55,166 nucleotides of DNA from Methanothrix sp. (lineage in GTDB: Archaea; Halobacteriota; Methanosarcinia; Methanotrichales; Methanotrichaceae). The position numbers and the translations under genes were made by a program. The notes under the pieces are model-generated. The model worked only from the letters and a program-made list of their open reading frames with translations. It was not told the DNA's origin and ran no database searches. Positions within the stretch are counted from its first letter, which is position 1, and every line of letters starts with the position of its first letter. Below, one piece after another: positions 1-6,562 of the stretch. Where the stretch lies: NCBI GenBank assembly GCA_026394565.1, contig JAPKYA010000028.1:1-55166 (forward strand), in the 5' to 3' direction.

Positions 1-190
1 CGATGTATGGTACAATAAAAGCAATGCTCTCAGGTTGCTGGGTCACACAAAAGAAGCCTATGAAGCCCTCGTCAAGGCTAAAGAGCTGAAACATAATATC
101 AGCAGGAGAACAAAGCGCACTCTCTGAGAAGAAGCTTCAGGGACAGAATCGAGAGAGATTCGGAAGTGCAGTATGTCACGGCATAGTTGA
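1..190 (+). pseudogene. Left-truncated remnant of a TPR-MNT nucleotidyltransferase gene
   Basis: Bases 1-116 are essentially identical to 7600-7715 inside the TPR part of the gene at 7365. After 116 the homology jumps: bases about 137-190 encode a tail FRDRIERDSEVQYVTA followed by a TAG stop, which is the usual C-terminus of MntA-type nucleotidyltransferases. The catalytic core (GSxxR...SDxD) is therefore deleted here, while the copy at 7365 keeps the core and lacks this tail. The reading frame is broken at the joint. It is a decayed duplicate; the left part lies outside the window. Confidence 0.75.
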
Positions 191-210
191 TGAATAACCA
201 GATTATCGCA

Positions 211-340
211 GAAAACTGCGAGGCCATGGCGTCCCGCACCGCCGATCTGCCCGCAGGCCGGGCAACAACTTGCGAGAGGCTGTTCATTGTCGGCCGCCTT
301 CTCGCCCACGAGCGGGCCCGGCCGGGCGCGAGCAGGCGGA
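211..340 (+). repeat. GC-rich island repeat, copy 1 (divergent)
   Basis: This is a divergent member of the dispersed GC-rich repeat of the toxin-antitoxin island. It is nearly identical to 7942-8065 and shares with the other copies the elements gcccgc-ggcc, gagaggctg and the terminal cgagcgggcccggccgggcg. It lies between the TPR-MNT remnant and the PIN/AbrB module, in the same orientation as all other copies. Confidence 0.8.
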
Positions 341-369
341 CGATATGCAAAGGCAGGCAATAATTCGTC

Positions 370-786
370 TCATTCAAGGACTCGCTCGATCGCCTCAGAG
401 ATGCTCCAGACCACAATCAGCCCTTCCTCGTTTATGCGCCTGAAATGGGCATCATTGGTGATCAAGATTGCTCCGGTGTGCAGGCAGGTTGCAGCATGAA
501 CGATATCTGCGCTTTCGCTGGGTGGAAAGAAGGGCTTGCATAGCAAGATGTCCTCTTCTGACTGCTCTATTATTACCAGCTTGCCCAGAAGGATTGCCAG
601 GAACGCATCGGCTTCGAACTTTTTTGCATATTTCTCGTATTCCGAGACGAGGATGTCGTCAGCGACCAGCTCCCATGAACCGTCCAGGAGCCTCAAAAAT
701 AGTTCGGTGCTCTTCGTATTTCCGCGCTTAACGGCAGCAATGAACAGGTTCGTATCAATTAAGAACCTTGTACTTTTGCCGGGCAA
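370..786 (-). CDS. PIN-domain toxin (VapC-like)
   Basis: This is a predicted metal-dependent RNase toxin of 138 residues. After a short leader it begins STRFLIDTNLFIAA, the first PIN strand with its acidic Asp. A central Glu lies in SEYEKYAKKFEADAF, and the C-terminal acidic motif is SADIVHAATCLHTGAILITNDAHFRRI. I place the start at a TTG (complement of 784-786) just before the PIN core; upstream ATG codons would run deep into the antitoxin gene. It overlaps the end of the AbrB-type gene by 32 bases, the usual antitoxin-toxin coupling. RNase activity is family knowledge; the target is unknown. Confidence 0.85.
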   Translation of the reverse strand: MPGKSTRFLIDTNLFIAAVKRGNTKSTELFLRLLDGSWELVADDILVSEYEKYAKKFEADAFLAILLGKLVIIEQSEEDILLCKPFFPPSESADIVHAATCLHTGAILITNDAHFRRINEEGLIVVWSISEAIERVLE

Positions 787-1015
787 GCCTATTGGCCTCT
801 TCTTCGATCTCAGCTTCGAACTTATCCAGATCAACGTTTTTGGCTTTCTCGATTATCTCATCCAGCAGGGATTTCAAATCGATTTTTTTCAACACAATGG
901 CATCAGGTCCCAGTTCATCCACTGCGAACTCGTCTCCGGGATTTATGCCCAGCCTGCGGCGGAGATCATTGGGAAGAACCACTCTTCCTTTATCATCAAC
1001 TTTCGTGAACGGCAT
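755..1015 (-). CDS. AbrB/SpoVT-type antitoxin
   Basis: An 86-residue protein. The N-terminal swapped-hairpin DNA-binding domain (FTKVDDKGRVVLPNDLRRRLGI then GDEFAVDEL) is typical of AbrB/MazE/VapB antitoxins. A charged helical tail (residues about 45-86, rich in Glu and Lys) should bind the PIN toxin. The gene precedes and overlaps the toxin at 370-786, so the two are probably co-transcribed and autoregulated. The ATG at 1013-1015 begins the domain directly. Confidence 0.9.
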   Translation of the reverse strand: MPFTKVDDKGRVVLPNDLRRRLGINPGDEFAVDELGPDAIVLKKIDLKSLLDEIIEKAKNVDLDKFEAEIEEEANRLARQKYKVLN

Positions 1016-1236
1016 AGATTATCAATCCCACTAATGGGAGTATTCATGTTTAAGCTTTTGGATAGGGCTGTTTGCTTCTCATGAGCTGATAGTTGAACAT
1101 TGGTAATGAAAGAGCAACGCCTCGCCGCCCTCCCGCGCCCCTGAGCACGAGCGCCCTTGGGCTGGAGCGAGTGCCGTGACTGGCGGTTCGTCATCGTCCT
1201 TCGATGCAAGGGGGCAGTGATGCCCGACTGATCAAG

Positions 1237-1360
1237 ATCATCCCACCTAGATTCTGGCGAGGCTCCGGCGGGCGACCGGCTCCCGCCCGCGGGCCTGGGG
1301 CCGCCTGGCCGTGAGGCTGCTCAGGGCCGACCGCCGTCCGCGCGTGCCTGCGCCTGATCA
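1237..1360 (+). repeat. GC-rich island repeat, copy 2
   Basis: It shows the core gctcccgcccgcgggcctgg followed by ggccgcctggccgtgaggct, preceded by the 5' element tagattctggcgagg. The 3' part is degenerate. It sits in the gap of about 670 bp between the PIN/AbrB module and the first HicBA pair. That gap also holds related GC-rich sequence at about 1120-1200 and 1545-1620 and no gene I can support. Confidence 0.75.
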
Positions 1361-1394
1361 AGCCTGGATGCGATCATTTTTTACATCAGGCAAA

Positions 1395-1440
1395 AAAGCC
1401 TTTGTGCGTCCTTTGTGAGCTTCGTGATCTTCGTGGTTAG
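1395..1440 (+). repeat. GTG-rich intergenic motif related to the inverted repeat at 51216
   Basis: The string tttgtgcgtcctttgtgagc continues with cttcgtgatcttcgtggtta. It matches in pattern the left arm of the inverted repeat at 51216-51253 (ctctgtgcgtactctgtgaa...). It is followed by an AT-rich stretch to 1490. No coding potential is apparent. It probably belongs to a short dispersed, non-coding repeat family. Confidence 0.4.
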
Positions 1441-1544
1441 ATCTATGTTTGTTTTATTATAATTATAATAATAAAATTTAATTATATTAGCACTGTAGCA
1501 GAAAGCTGCATTGCATATCTTCAGTGCTACCTGACCCACGGTCC

Positions 1545-1625
1545 CACAGGCCTCCCGCGCCCTGAGCACGAGCGTACGCACACGCGAGCGAGCCCGGCCC
1601 TCTTGCCGGCTGCAAGCTAATGCAT
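1545..1625 (+). repeat. GC-rich island repeat, copy 3 (partial, divergent)
   Basis: It holds ctcccgcgccctgagcacga and a terminal block acgcgagcgagcccggccc that resembles the 3' end of the other copies (cgcgagcgggcccggcc). It lies directly upstream of the HicBA promoter region, as copy 9 lies directly upstream of the TPR-MNT promoter. It is a decayed member. Confidence 0.5.
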
Positions 1626-1634
1626 TTGTCGGCA

Positions 1635-1679
1635 ACTTGTCACGATCCGAAATAAGAGTTAAATCCTTTCAGCGTACAT
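1635..1679 (+). promoter_or_regulatory. Shared module promoter, hicBA copy
   Basis: The 17-mer aagagttaaatcctttc (1654-1670) is identical at 7329-7345, and the surrounding ~45 bases (ttgtcacga...gtacat) are homologous to 7309-7353 and 5112-5153. The gttaaatcc core is a plausible archaeal TATA element lying about 30 bases from the HicB start. The same block drives both HicBA and the unrelated TPR-MNT gene. Confidence 0.55.
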
Positions 1680-1691
1680 GAGATCATTGCT

Positions 1692-1946
1692 ATGTTCGCA
1701 GAGTATGTTCAAGCGGCTTTGAGGCACGCTAAATATGAGGTCCTGGAAGACGATACCTACATGGCCACAGTAGAAGGTTTCCGGGGCGTCATTGCTGTTG
1801 GAGACACAATTGAAGAATGCAGAGACGACCTCATAGGCGTCATCGAAGGTTGGGTAGCATTGGGTCTGCGACTTGGGCACACCATCCCAGCGATCGACGG
1901 CCACAACATAAACGTTTCATTGGAGCCGGTGCCGGTTGTCGAATAA
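1692..1946 (+). CDS. hicB: HicB-type antitoxin
   Basis: An 84-residue HicB-family antitoxin. It has the partial RNase-H-like fold of the family: MFAEYVQAALRHAKYEVLEDDTYMATVEGF, then the conserved GDTIEECRDDLIGVIEGWVALGL block. It lacks an extra DNA-binding domain, so it is the short form. The downstream HicA gene starts inside its last codons. Close paralogues lie at 5167 and 5886, which points to local duplication of the module. Confidence 0.9.
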   Translation: MFAEYVQAALRHAKYEVLEDDTYMATVEGFRGVIAVGDTIEECRDDLIGVIEGWVALGLRLGHTIPAIDGHNINVSLEPVPVVE

Positions 1947-2163
1947 GCTCGTACCCGTCTCCAGACGTGAGCTAATCAGGCGATTGGGGGATCTGGGATT
2001 TCATGGTCCATGTGCCGGTTCTGACCACGATTTTATGGTTAAGGGGGACATTCGAGTTACAATCCCCAATACGCATCAAGGAAAGGATATTGGGGTTAGG
2101 CTTCTGACACAGGTCCTAAAAGAGGCAGGGATCGGAAGAAGGGATTGGCTCCAGGCGGCCTGA
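1936..2163 (+). CDS. hicA: HicA-type mRNA interferase toxin
   Basis: A 75-residue HicA toxin with a dsRNA-binding-like fold. The N-terminal helix is SRRELIRRLGDLGFHG, followed by the catalytic-His region GSDHDFMVKGDIRVTIPN, then a C-terminal helix LLTQVLKEAGIGRRDWLQ. It starts at a TTG inside the hicB terminus (11-base overlap), as do the copies at 5414 and 6133. This is the full-length reference copy: the 5414 copy lacks 16 residues that are present here. Confidence 0.88.
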   Translation: MSNKLVPVSRRELIRRLGDLGFHGPCAGSDHDFMVKGDIRVTIPNTHQGKDIGVRLLTQVLKEAGIGRRDWLQAA

Positions 2164-2267
2164 GAATGCGAAGGCTGCATAGATTTGCTGATGGTGACAG
2201 GCTTCGCAGGACGGCATCCCCTGGTGATGATGTCGAGGACGCCCAGCAGATCAAGGTCGCACCTGCC

Positions 2268-2395
2268 TAGAATCCCGGCGACCTTGCAGCATTGCGACCG
2301 GCTCCCGCCCGCGGGCCAGTGGCCGCCTGGCCGAGAGGCTGCCCAGGGCCGGACGCCACGCGCACGCGAGCGGGCCCGGTAGGGCGTGCTGGAGG
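2268..2395 (+). repeat. GC-rich island repeat, copy 4
   Basis: A well conserved copy from agaatcccggcgaccttgca through gctcccgcccgcgggccagt to gcgagcgggcccggtagggc. Its 3' flank (tggaggtgccgatcccgtga) recurs almost exactly after copy 7 at about 5770, although different genes follow. It separates a plus-strand HicBA pair from a minus-strand RelE module. Confidence 0.9.
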
Positions 2396-2417
2396 TGCCG
2401 ATCCCGTGATTGATTTT

Positions 2418-2795
2418 TCATTTCGTTTTTCCAATGGACTTCACGAAGTGAATGTATTCTTCGGCCTTGATCCCGGCGCTTTCCAGGGCTTCAATTGTCC
2501 TGGGATCGCGGAGTAGCCTATCCAGGATCTGAGGAGTTGAATCATATGCTTGATCATGATTATCAAAGTTTATTAATAAAACTACATCTTTGATAATAAT
2601 ATAAATAATAACAAAGGGATCAAGATGCTCACTGCGTAGCCCCCTGAGGGCGTGACGTTTGGGCTCTCCGATTTCCGGATTGATGCTGATCTCCTGGAGC
2701 TTCCTGATAACTCGCTCTTTTAATAATCCATCTTTTTTAGTCAGCTTTTTAAATTTTTTATCAAAATAGCATGTTGCTATGGTCTGGAAAGCCAT
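2418..2795 (-). CDS. RelE/ParE-family toxin with C-terminal extension
   Basis: A 125-residue RelE-superfamily protein. Recognisable parts are FDKKFKKLTKKDGLLKERVIRKLQEI, the basic turn GEPKRHALRGLRSEHLDPFVIIY, and the C-terminal strand VVLLINFDNHDQAYD. Residues about 90-125 form an extra helical tail not usual in this family. The small antitoxin gene lies 6 bases upstream. A ribosome-dependent RNase or gyrase inhibitor role is family knowledge and cannot be decided here. Confidence 0.8.
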   Translation of the reverse strand: MAFQTIATCYFDKKFKKLTKKDGLLKERVIRKLQEISINPEIGEPKRHALRGLRSEHLDPFVIIYIIIKDVVLLINFDNHDQAYDSTPQILDRLLRDPRTIEALESAGIKAEEYIHFVKSIGKTK

Positions 2796-2801
2796 GGCAA
2801 T

Positions 2802-2966
2802 CTAAAGGTTTCGGAAATGCTCTGCCAGCTCATCAGCATTTTTGAGGCGGGTAAATCGTCCTTCTTTAAAGTCCCGGAGCCCTTTGATAATGCCCGTAGC
2901 AATGTCATCTTCTTCGAGATTGGCCCGAGTGGATTTCCTCTCCGGAGCTTTCACAACAGCAGCCAT
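2802..2966 (-). CDS. Small antitoxin partner of the RelE-like toxin
   Basis: A 54-residue charged protein (MAAVVKAPERKSTRANLEED... ending DELAEHFRNL). It is encoded immediately upstream of the RelE-like toxin, with 6 bases between its stop and the toxin ATG. Its size and its C-terminal KEGRFTRLKNADELAEHF segment resemble the 54-residue protein at 3991-4155 (SFKTKEEFLNHLKDL). No DNA-binding motif is obvious, so the assignment rests on position and size. Confidence 0.7.
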   Translation of the reverse strand: MAAVVKAPERKSTRANLEEDDIATGIIKGLRDFKEGRFTRLKNADELAEHFRNL

Positions 2967-3039
2967 GGTATCCAATCTTACGCCTTAGGCTATAAGGATT
3001 TCGAAAAGATGACGACCTGTTACCGGCACATGTGACCTA

Positions 3040-3165
3040 AATCCCGGCGACCTTGCCGCATGTCGCCGCGCTCCCGCCCGCGGGCCTGGGGCCGCCTGGC
3101 CGAAAGGCTGCCCAGGGCTGAACGCCACGCGCGCGCGAGCGGGCCCGGCCGGGCGTGCGGCTGAG
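3040..3165 (+). repeat. GC-rich island repeat, copy 5
   Basis: A full copy from aaatcccggcgaccttgccg through gctcccgcccgcgggcctgg to gcgagcgggcccggccgggc. Its 3' flank (gcggctgagagtgtatttgg and onward) is shared with copy 8 at about 6500. The downstream RelE/antitoxin modules are also copies of each other, so repeat and module were duplicated together. Confidence 0.9.
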
Positions 3166-3206
3166 AGTGTATTTGGCTGCAGGATGTTCAACGGAGGCAA
3201 GGGCAG

Positions 3207-3356
3207 TCAATAGTTGCGATAGATCGTGCTCCTATCGCCCACATCAATAACGTAGATGGCGAGAACCTCTTCATTGACACTCAAAATAACTCGGTAGTCT
3301 CCCACTCGATAAGAGTAAATCGCAACTCCAAATGAACCTTTCAACTTTTTTATATA
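3207..3356 (-). pseudogene. RelE-family toxin remnant lacking its N-terminal half
   Basis: This is a near-identical copy of the C-terminal half of the toxin at 6563-6832 (pieces such as GSFGV, YSYRVGDYRVILSVNEE and VIDVGDRSTIYRNY). Alignment shows that about 116 bases encoding the toxin N-terminus, including its start codon, are absent. The sequence passes directly from tttttatataac to the antitoxin tail atcaggatgactcc. The antitoxin copy next to it remains complete. The toxin is therefore inactivated while the antitoxin is kept. Confidence 0.85.
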
Positions 3357-3359
3357 ACA

Positions 3360-3599
3360 TCAGGATGACTCCAGCATCTTCCGGATCTCCTGGCTGGTTA
3401 AATACCGGCCTTCTTTGAGATCATTCAAAGCCTCAGCTATCCTATCTTGGGTCTCCGGATCTAAAGGCTCTTCGTCAAGGGCAATGCTGGCAAGGCGATC
3501 AATTACGTCGCTGTAGCTCTCTTCCGGGTGGAGCTTGAGATGATCCAGCCTATCCTTGACCTTCGGATTTATCTCAACCAGCAATGAGGCAGTTGACAT
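3360..3599 (-). CDS. Orphaned antitoxin (ribbon-helix-helix-like)
   Basis: A 79-residue protein MSTASLLVEINPKVKDRLDH... with a short N-terminal strand then helices (HPEESYSDVIDRLASIAL), as in RHH-type VapB/RelB antitoxins. The C-terminal toxin-binding part is EALNDLKEGRYLTSQEIRKML. It is almost identical to the antitoxin at 6832-7071. Its cognate toxin next door (3207-3356) has lost its N-terminal half, so this antitoxin is now solitary and could neutralise the toxin encoded at 6563. The ATG is placed where the duplicated copies align; longer starts have unrelated leaders. Confidence 0.8.
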   Translation of the reverse strand: MSTASLLVEINPKVKDRLDHLKLHPEESYSDVIDRLASIALDEEPLDPETQDRIAEALNDLKEGRYLTSQEIRKMLESS

Positions 3600-3683
3600 A
3601 TTACTATCATTCGTCTTCAAGGTTAAAAATGTAGTGAAATTTGTGTTGAATGCCAAGACGGGCCTTGAGGAGCGATCTTGCAG

Positions 3684-3986
3684 CTAATGGTCATGTGCCT
3701 CTTCTCTCTCTATTCTCTCAAGGATCTCGGCCGATTTTTCATAGACAAAATCATGATGATCTATATATAAAAATTGGACCCTATCGCCTTTGATCCTGTA
3801 GACAATGACGTAAGGATTCACATGAGTGCCGCGAGCATGTTTGAGCTTGTGACGTTTTGGGGTACCGATTGAGGGGTTATCTAGAATCCGGCCGATTTTC
3901 TTGAGAAGCCGTTCTTCCAGAGCCTTATTCTTGGTGATGAGCTTCAGGAAATTATCATCAAAATCAGGCGTAGATTCGTATTCCAT
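3684..3986 (-). CDS. RelE/ParE-family toxin
   Basis: A 100-residue RelE-like toxin. Visible parts are FDDNFLKLITKNKALEERLLKKIGRIL, the basic loop GTPKRHKLKHARGTHVNPYVIVYRI, and a C-terminal strand VQFLYIDHHDFVYE. It is only distantly related to the toxin at 2418 (same NP-IG-PKRH motif). The ATG at 3984-3986 starts 4 bases after the antitoxin stop; a TTG 12 bases further upstream is an alternative. It is intact, unlike the neighbouring remnant. Confidence 0.82.
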   Translation of the reverse strand: MEYESTPDFDDNFLKLITKNKALEERLLKKIGRILDNPSIGTPKRHKLKHARGTHVNPYVIVYRIKGDRVQFLYIDHHDFVYEKSAEILERIEREEAHDH

Positions 3987-3990
3987 GTGC

Positions 3991-4155
3991 CTATTCAAGA
4001 TCCTTTAAGTGGTTCAAAAATTCTTCTTTGGTCTTGAAAGACCGGACCAATCCGGCATCAGCCTGCCTGATACTCCTTCGCACGCCTTCCTCAAATTCTT
4101 TCAAGGCGGCTTCATTGGCGTTTAAGGCAACAGTCTTCTCCTTTGCACCAGCCAT
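3991..4155 (-). CDS. Small antitoxin partner of the RelE/ParE toxin at 3684
   Basis: A 54-residue charged protein, MAGAKEKTVALNANEAALKE... to EFLNHLKDLE. It ends 4 bases before the toxin ATG. It has the same length as the protein at 2802-2966 and a similar C-terminal arrangement (basic stretch then LKxxxE), suggesting the same antitoxin family. Function is inferred from operon position. Confidence 0.72.
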   Translation of the reverse strand: MAGAKEKTVALNANEAALKEFEEGVRRSIRQADAGLVRSFKTKEEFLNHLKDLE

Positions 4156-4239
4156 GCAAATATGTTCATATCTTTAGACTATAAGGATTGCGTAAGATAG
4201 CAAAAGCTGTTGATGGCGGATCTTGGTTGCCTCCTGCCT

Positions 4240-4362
4240 AGAATCCTGGCGACCTTGCAGCATGGCGCCCCGCTCCCGCCCGCTGGCCTGTTGCCGCCTG
4301 GCCGAGAGGCTGCCCCGGACGCACGCGCGCGAGCGGGCCCGGTCGGGCGGGCAGCCGTGACC
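4240..4362 (+). repeat. GC-rich island repeat, copy 6
   Basis: It runs from agaatcctggcgaccttgca through gctcccgcccgctggcctgt to gcgagcgggcccggtcgggc. The interior is a few bases shorter than in copy 4. It lies between two minus-strand toxin-antitoxin modules. Confidence 0.88.
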
Positions 4363-4410
4363 ACCTCCTCAGTCCGGTGGTGGGTGAGTAGATATTCGAA
4401 TACTGAGATA

Positions 4411-4761
4411 CTAAAGCTCCCGCAAACGAATTCTTCCCGGTTCCACAACTGAGAAATGGCCTGGCCAATCGCTTCTGGAATCCAATACCTCGACAATCAT
4501 CTTGGCAATGTAGTCGGCAGACCGTAGTGGTATGCGAAAAAGGATGATGCCGCAGGAAGGGCGAGGCTTGGAACTGTAAGCTAACTCTCCGAAGTCTTTG
4601 TCAAAGGTAAGCATAATGCGCCCTTCATCCTCCGCAAGAAGCATGACATCTTCGTCGCAAATACTGGGCGCGCTTTCGGCGATGGCGAGAACATCATGCC
4701 CCTTTCTGCGCAATTGTTCGATGGCCAGTAAGGGTATATTTTCGTCAGCTAGAAGCCGCAT
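4411..4761 (-). CDS. DUF5615 PIN-like toxin
   Basis: A 116-residue protein beginning MRLLADENIPLLAIEQLRRKGHDV and containing a second acidic block IMLTFDKDFGELAY. This is the DUF5615 (Mut7-C-like, PIN-related) pattern, with catalytic-type acids Asp, Glu and Asp-Lys-Asp. It overlaps the DUF433 gene upstream by 17 bases. DUF433-DUF5615 pairs are a recognised toxin-antitoxin-type arrangement; nuclease activity is inferred from the fold relationship. Confidence 0.82.
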   Translation of the reverse strand: MRLLADENIPLLAIEQLRRKGHDVLAIAESAPSICDEDVMLLAEDEGRIMLTFDKDFGELAYSSKPRPSCGIILFRIPLRSADYIAKMIVEVLDSRSDWPGHFSVVEPGRIRLREL

Positions 4762-5008
4762 TAAGGCCATCCTGCAAGATGGTGTTGGGATAGACACGTT
4801 CCGATTTCATCAAGGAGCTGGCGTAGCCGAGACAGGCCTGAATGTCTTCAGGAGTTAATTTGGGGTAGTTCTGGAGTATCTCGGACTCTTTCCAGCCATT
4901 AGCTAAGAGGTCAATAATGAATTCCACCGCCAGGCGCGTGCCTTTGATCACGGGTTTTCCGACAAGGATTTTGGGGTCCAGAGATATGCGGTCTTGCCAA
5001 TTGATCAT
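4745..5008 (-). CDS. DUF433 antitoxin
   Basis: An 87-residue DUF433 protein: residues about 1-30 DRISLDPKILVGKPVIKGTRLAVEFI, then the helix-turn-helix-like part LLANGWKESEILQNYPKLTPEDIQACL. The KPVIKGTR motif is diagnostic. It is the first gene of the DUF433-DUF5615 pair and overlaps the toxin. It probably binds the toxin and the shared promoter. Confidence 0.88.
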   Translation of the reverse strand: MINWQDRISLDPKILVGKPVIKGTRLAVEFIIDLLANGWKESEILQNYPKLTPEDIQACLGYASSLMKSERVYPNTILQDGLNAASS

Positions 5009-5111
5009 AGATCATATTATGTGGACCATTAAGATATATTTTCTGCGGACGGAGGACAAGAGCCTGAATGTGATCATCGACTACTTCAACGAATGGTACG
5101 AAATGATGGCA

Positions 5112-5153
5112 GTTGTCATGCCAAAAAGAAAGGTTAAATCCTAACAGTACGCA
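5112..5153 (+). promoter_or_regulatory. Shared module promoter, second hicBA copy
   Basis: The sequence gttgtcatgccaaaaagaaa followed by ggttaaatcctaacagtacg aligns over about 42 bases with 1635-1679 and 7309-7353, with several changes. The gttaaatcc element lies about 28 bases before the HicB ATG at 5167. It also overlaps a 41-codon reading frame (5019-5144) that I do not regard as a gene. Confidence 0.45.
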
Positions 5154-5166
5154 TAGGTTCCTTCAA

Positions 5167-5424
5167 ATGTTCGCCGAATACATTGCAGCCGCCCTGGAGC
5201 GAGCGAAATATGAAATAATCGATGACCCTGAGCCGTATTATGCTTCAGTTCCCGGGCTGCCGGGAGTGTGGGCCACCGGCAAGACAATTGAAGAATGCCG
5301 CAGGGAGCTTATCAGCACGATTGAAGGATGGATTGTGCTGGGCCTCCGGATGAGACATCCCATCCCGCCGATCGATGGCCACGCAATATTTGTATCACTG
5401 GAGCCGGTGGCGGTTGTCGAGTAA
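5167..5424 (+). CDS. hicB: HicB-type antitoxin
   Basis: An 85-residue paralogue of the proteins at 1692 and 5886: MFAEYIAAALERAKYEIIDDPEPYYASVPGLPG then the ATGKTIEECRRELISTIEGW block. The ATG at 5167 matches the start of the other two copies. The HicA partner that begins inside its end is shortened, so this pair may be functionally an antitoxin only. Confidence 0.9.
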   Translation: MFAEYIAAALERAKYEIIDDPEPYYASVPGLPGVWATGKTIEECRRELISTIEGWIVLGLRMRHPIPPIDGHAIFVSLEPVAVVE

Positions 5425-5593
5425 ACTATTCAATGGACCATTCACAGGCACAGACCATGAATTTATGACAAAGGGAGCTGTGCGTGTCAAACTGCCAAAT
5501 CGGCATCATGGACAGGATAAAGGTGTGGATCTTCTGGTCAGAATTTTAAGGGATTCTGGAATCAGCTGCGATGATTGGTTCTCAGTGGCCTGA
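5414..5593 (+). CDS. hicA: HicA-type toxin with in-frame internal deletion
   Basis: A 59-residue protein from the usual TTG inside hicB: MSSKLFNGPFTGTDHEFMTK... Compared with the 75-residue copy at 1936, 16 residues (the helix VPVSRRELIRRLGDLG) are missing by a 48-base in-frame deletion. The His-containing GTDHEF segment and the C-terminal helices remain. The lost first helix is part of the dsRNA-binding fold, so the toxin is probably inactive or attenuated. Confidence 0.72.
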   Translation: MSSKLFNGPFTGTDHEFMTKGAVRVKLPNRHHGQDKGVDLLVRILRDSGISCDDWFSVA

Positions 5594-5647
5594 AACGGCA
5601 AAGGCTGTTAACGGCTGGCCTAGCGTCCTTGGTAGTAGCGCATTGCT

Positions 5648-5790
5648 CAGAATCCCGGCGACCTTGCCGCATGTCGCAGCGCTCCCGCCCGCGGGCCTGG
5701 GGCCGCCTGGCCGGAAGGCTGCCCGGGGCCAGCCGCCACATGCGCGCGCGAGCGGGCCCGGCCGGGCGTGCTGGAGGAGCGCCGATCCCG
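5648..5790 (+). repeat. GC-rich island repeat, copy 7
   Basis: A full copy from agaatcccggcgaccttgcc through gctcccgcccgcgggcctgg to gcgagcgggcccggccgggc. The following flank tggaggagcgccgatcccgc matches the flank of copy 4 but leads into a different module (HicB on plus rather than RelE on minus). Confidence 0.9.
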
Positions 5791-5885
5791 CGATTGATGG
5801 CTCTTCATCATCATTCAATGCCGGGAGCCTCCAGGCCACAAGCAAGCGAAAGATTATAATCTTATCACGGATGACAACTTTGGCA

Positions 5886-6143
5886 ATGTTTGCAGAATAC
5901 ATCTCGGCAGCAATGGAGAGGGCTACTTACGAAACCATTGATGACCCTAAACCCTATTATGGAGAGGTCCCAGAGCTGCAAGGCGTATGGGCCACCGGCA
6001 AGACTATGGATGAGTGCCGCAAGGAACTCCAGAGCGTTATAGAGGGTTGGCTGGCTTTGAAGCTGAGACTGGGACATCCAATACCTTCCATTGGCGGCCA
6101 TGCCATTATTGTGTCTGCGGAGCCGGTGTGTATTGTCGAATAA
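5886..6143 (+). CDS. hicB: HicB-type antitoxin
   Basis: An 85-residue HicB paralogue: MFAEYISAAMERATYETIDDPKPYYGEVPELQG then the ATGKTMDECRKELQSVIEGW block. The ATG at 5886 aligns with the other HicB copies. An AT-rich element (attataatctt, about 5853-5863) roughly 25 bases upstream is a likely TATA box and differs from the promoter shared by the other two HicBA copies. Confidence 0.9.
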   Translation: MFAEYISAAMERATYETIDDPKPYYGEVPELQGVWATGKTMDECRKELQSVIEGWLALKLRLGHPIPSIGGHAIIVSAEPVCIVE

Positions 6144-6357
6144 GCTCGTGCCCGTATCAAGACGTGAGCTAATCAGGCGATTGAGTAGACTCGGATTTGT
6201 TGGTCCTTATCCTGGCGCCGATCATGAGTATATGTCCAGGGGATTAGTAGACGCACGCATTCCGAATCCACATGGCAGTGATATCGGCGTAGATCTTTTG
6301 CAGAAGATTCTGAAGCGTTCCGGGATCAGTCGCGAGGAATGGTTTGAAGCTGCATAG
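6133..6357 (+). CDS. hicA: HicA-type toxin
   Basis: A 74-residue full-length HicA: LVPVSRRELIRRLSRLGFVG then GADHEYMSRG and the C-terminal helix LLQKILKRSGISREEWFEAA. It starts at a TTG within the hicB terminus. It is close to the 1936 copy at the N-terminus but diverges downstream, suggesting recombination or older divergence between modules. Confidence 0.88.
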   Translation: MSNKLVPVSRRELIRRLSRLGFVGPYPGADHEYMSRGLVDARIPNPHGSDIGVDLLQKILKRSGISREEWFEAA

Positions 6358-6399
6358 ACTGCGCATGAGGGGGACCGACAGGGCAAGCGAACTCACCTG

Positions 6400-6515
6400 A
6401 CCCCCGGCGACCTTGTCGCATGGCGACCGGCTCCCGCCCGCGGACCTGGGGCCGCCTGGCCGGAAGGCTGCCCATGCGCGCGTGAGCAGGCCCGGCCGGG
6501 CGTGCGGCTGAGAGT
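6400..6515 (+). repeat. GC-rich island repeat, copy 8
   Basis: It runs from ccccggcgaccttgtcgcat through gctcccgcccgcggacctgg to a shortened end cgtgagcaggcccggccggg. The 3' flank is shared with copy 5, and the RelE/antitoxin module that follows is the intact version of the one after copy 5. Confidence 0.88.
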
Positions 6516-6562
6516 ATATTCGGCTGCAAGATGCTCGACAGGTCAACCGGAGGCAATTGCAG

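Noticed and set aside
943-1209. 88-codon minus-strand frame overlapping the AbrB gene
   Set aside because: It is out of frame with a clear AbrB gene and contains low-complexity Arg/Gln sequence from the GC-rich region.
5019-5144. 41-codon frame between DUF433 and hicB
   Set aside because: It overlaps the conserved promoter block, has no ribosome-binding site and matches nothing I know.
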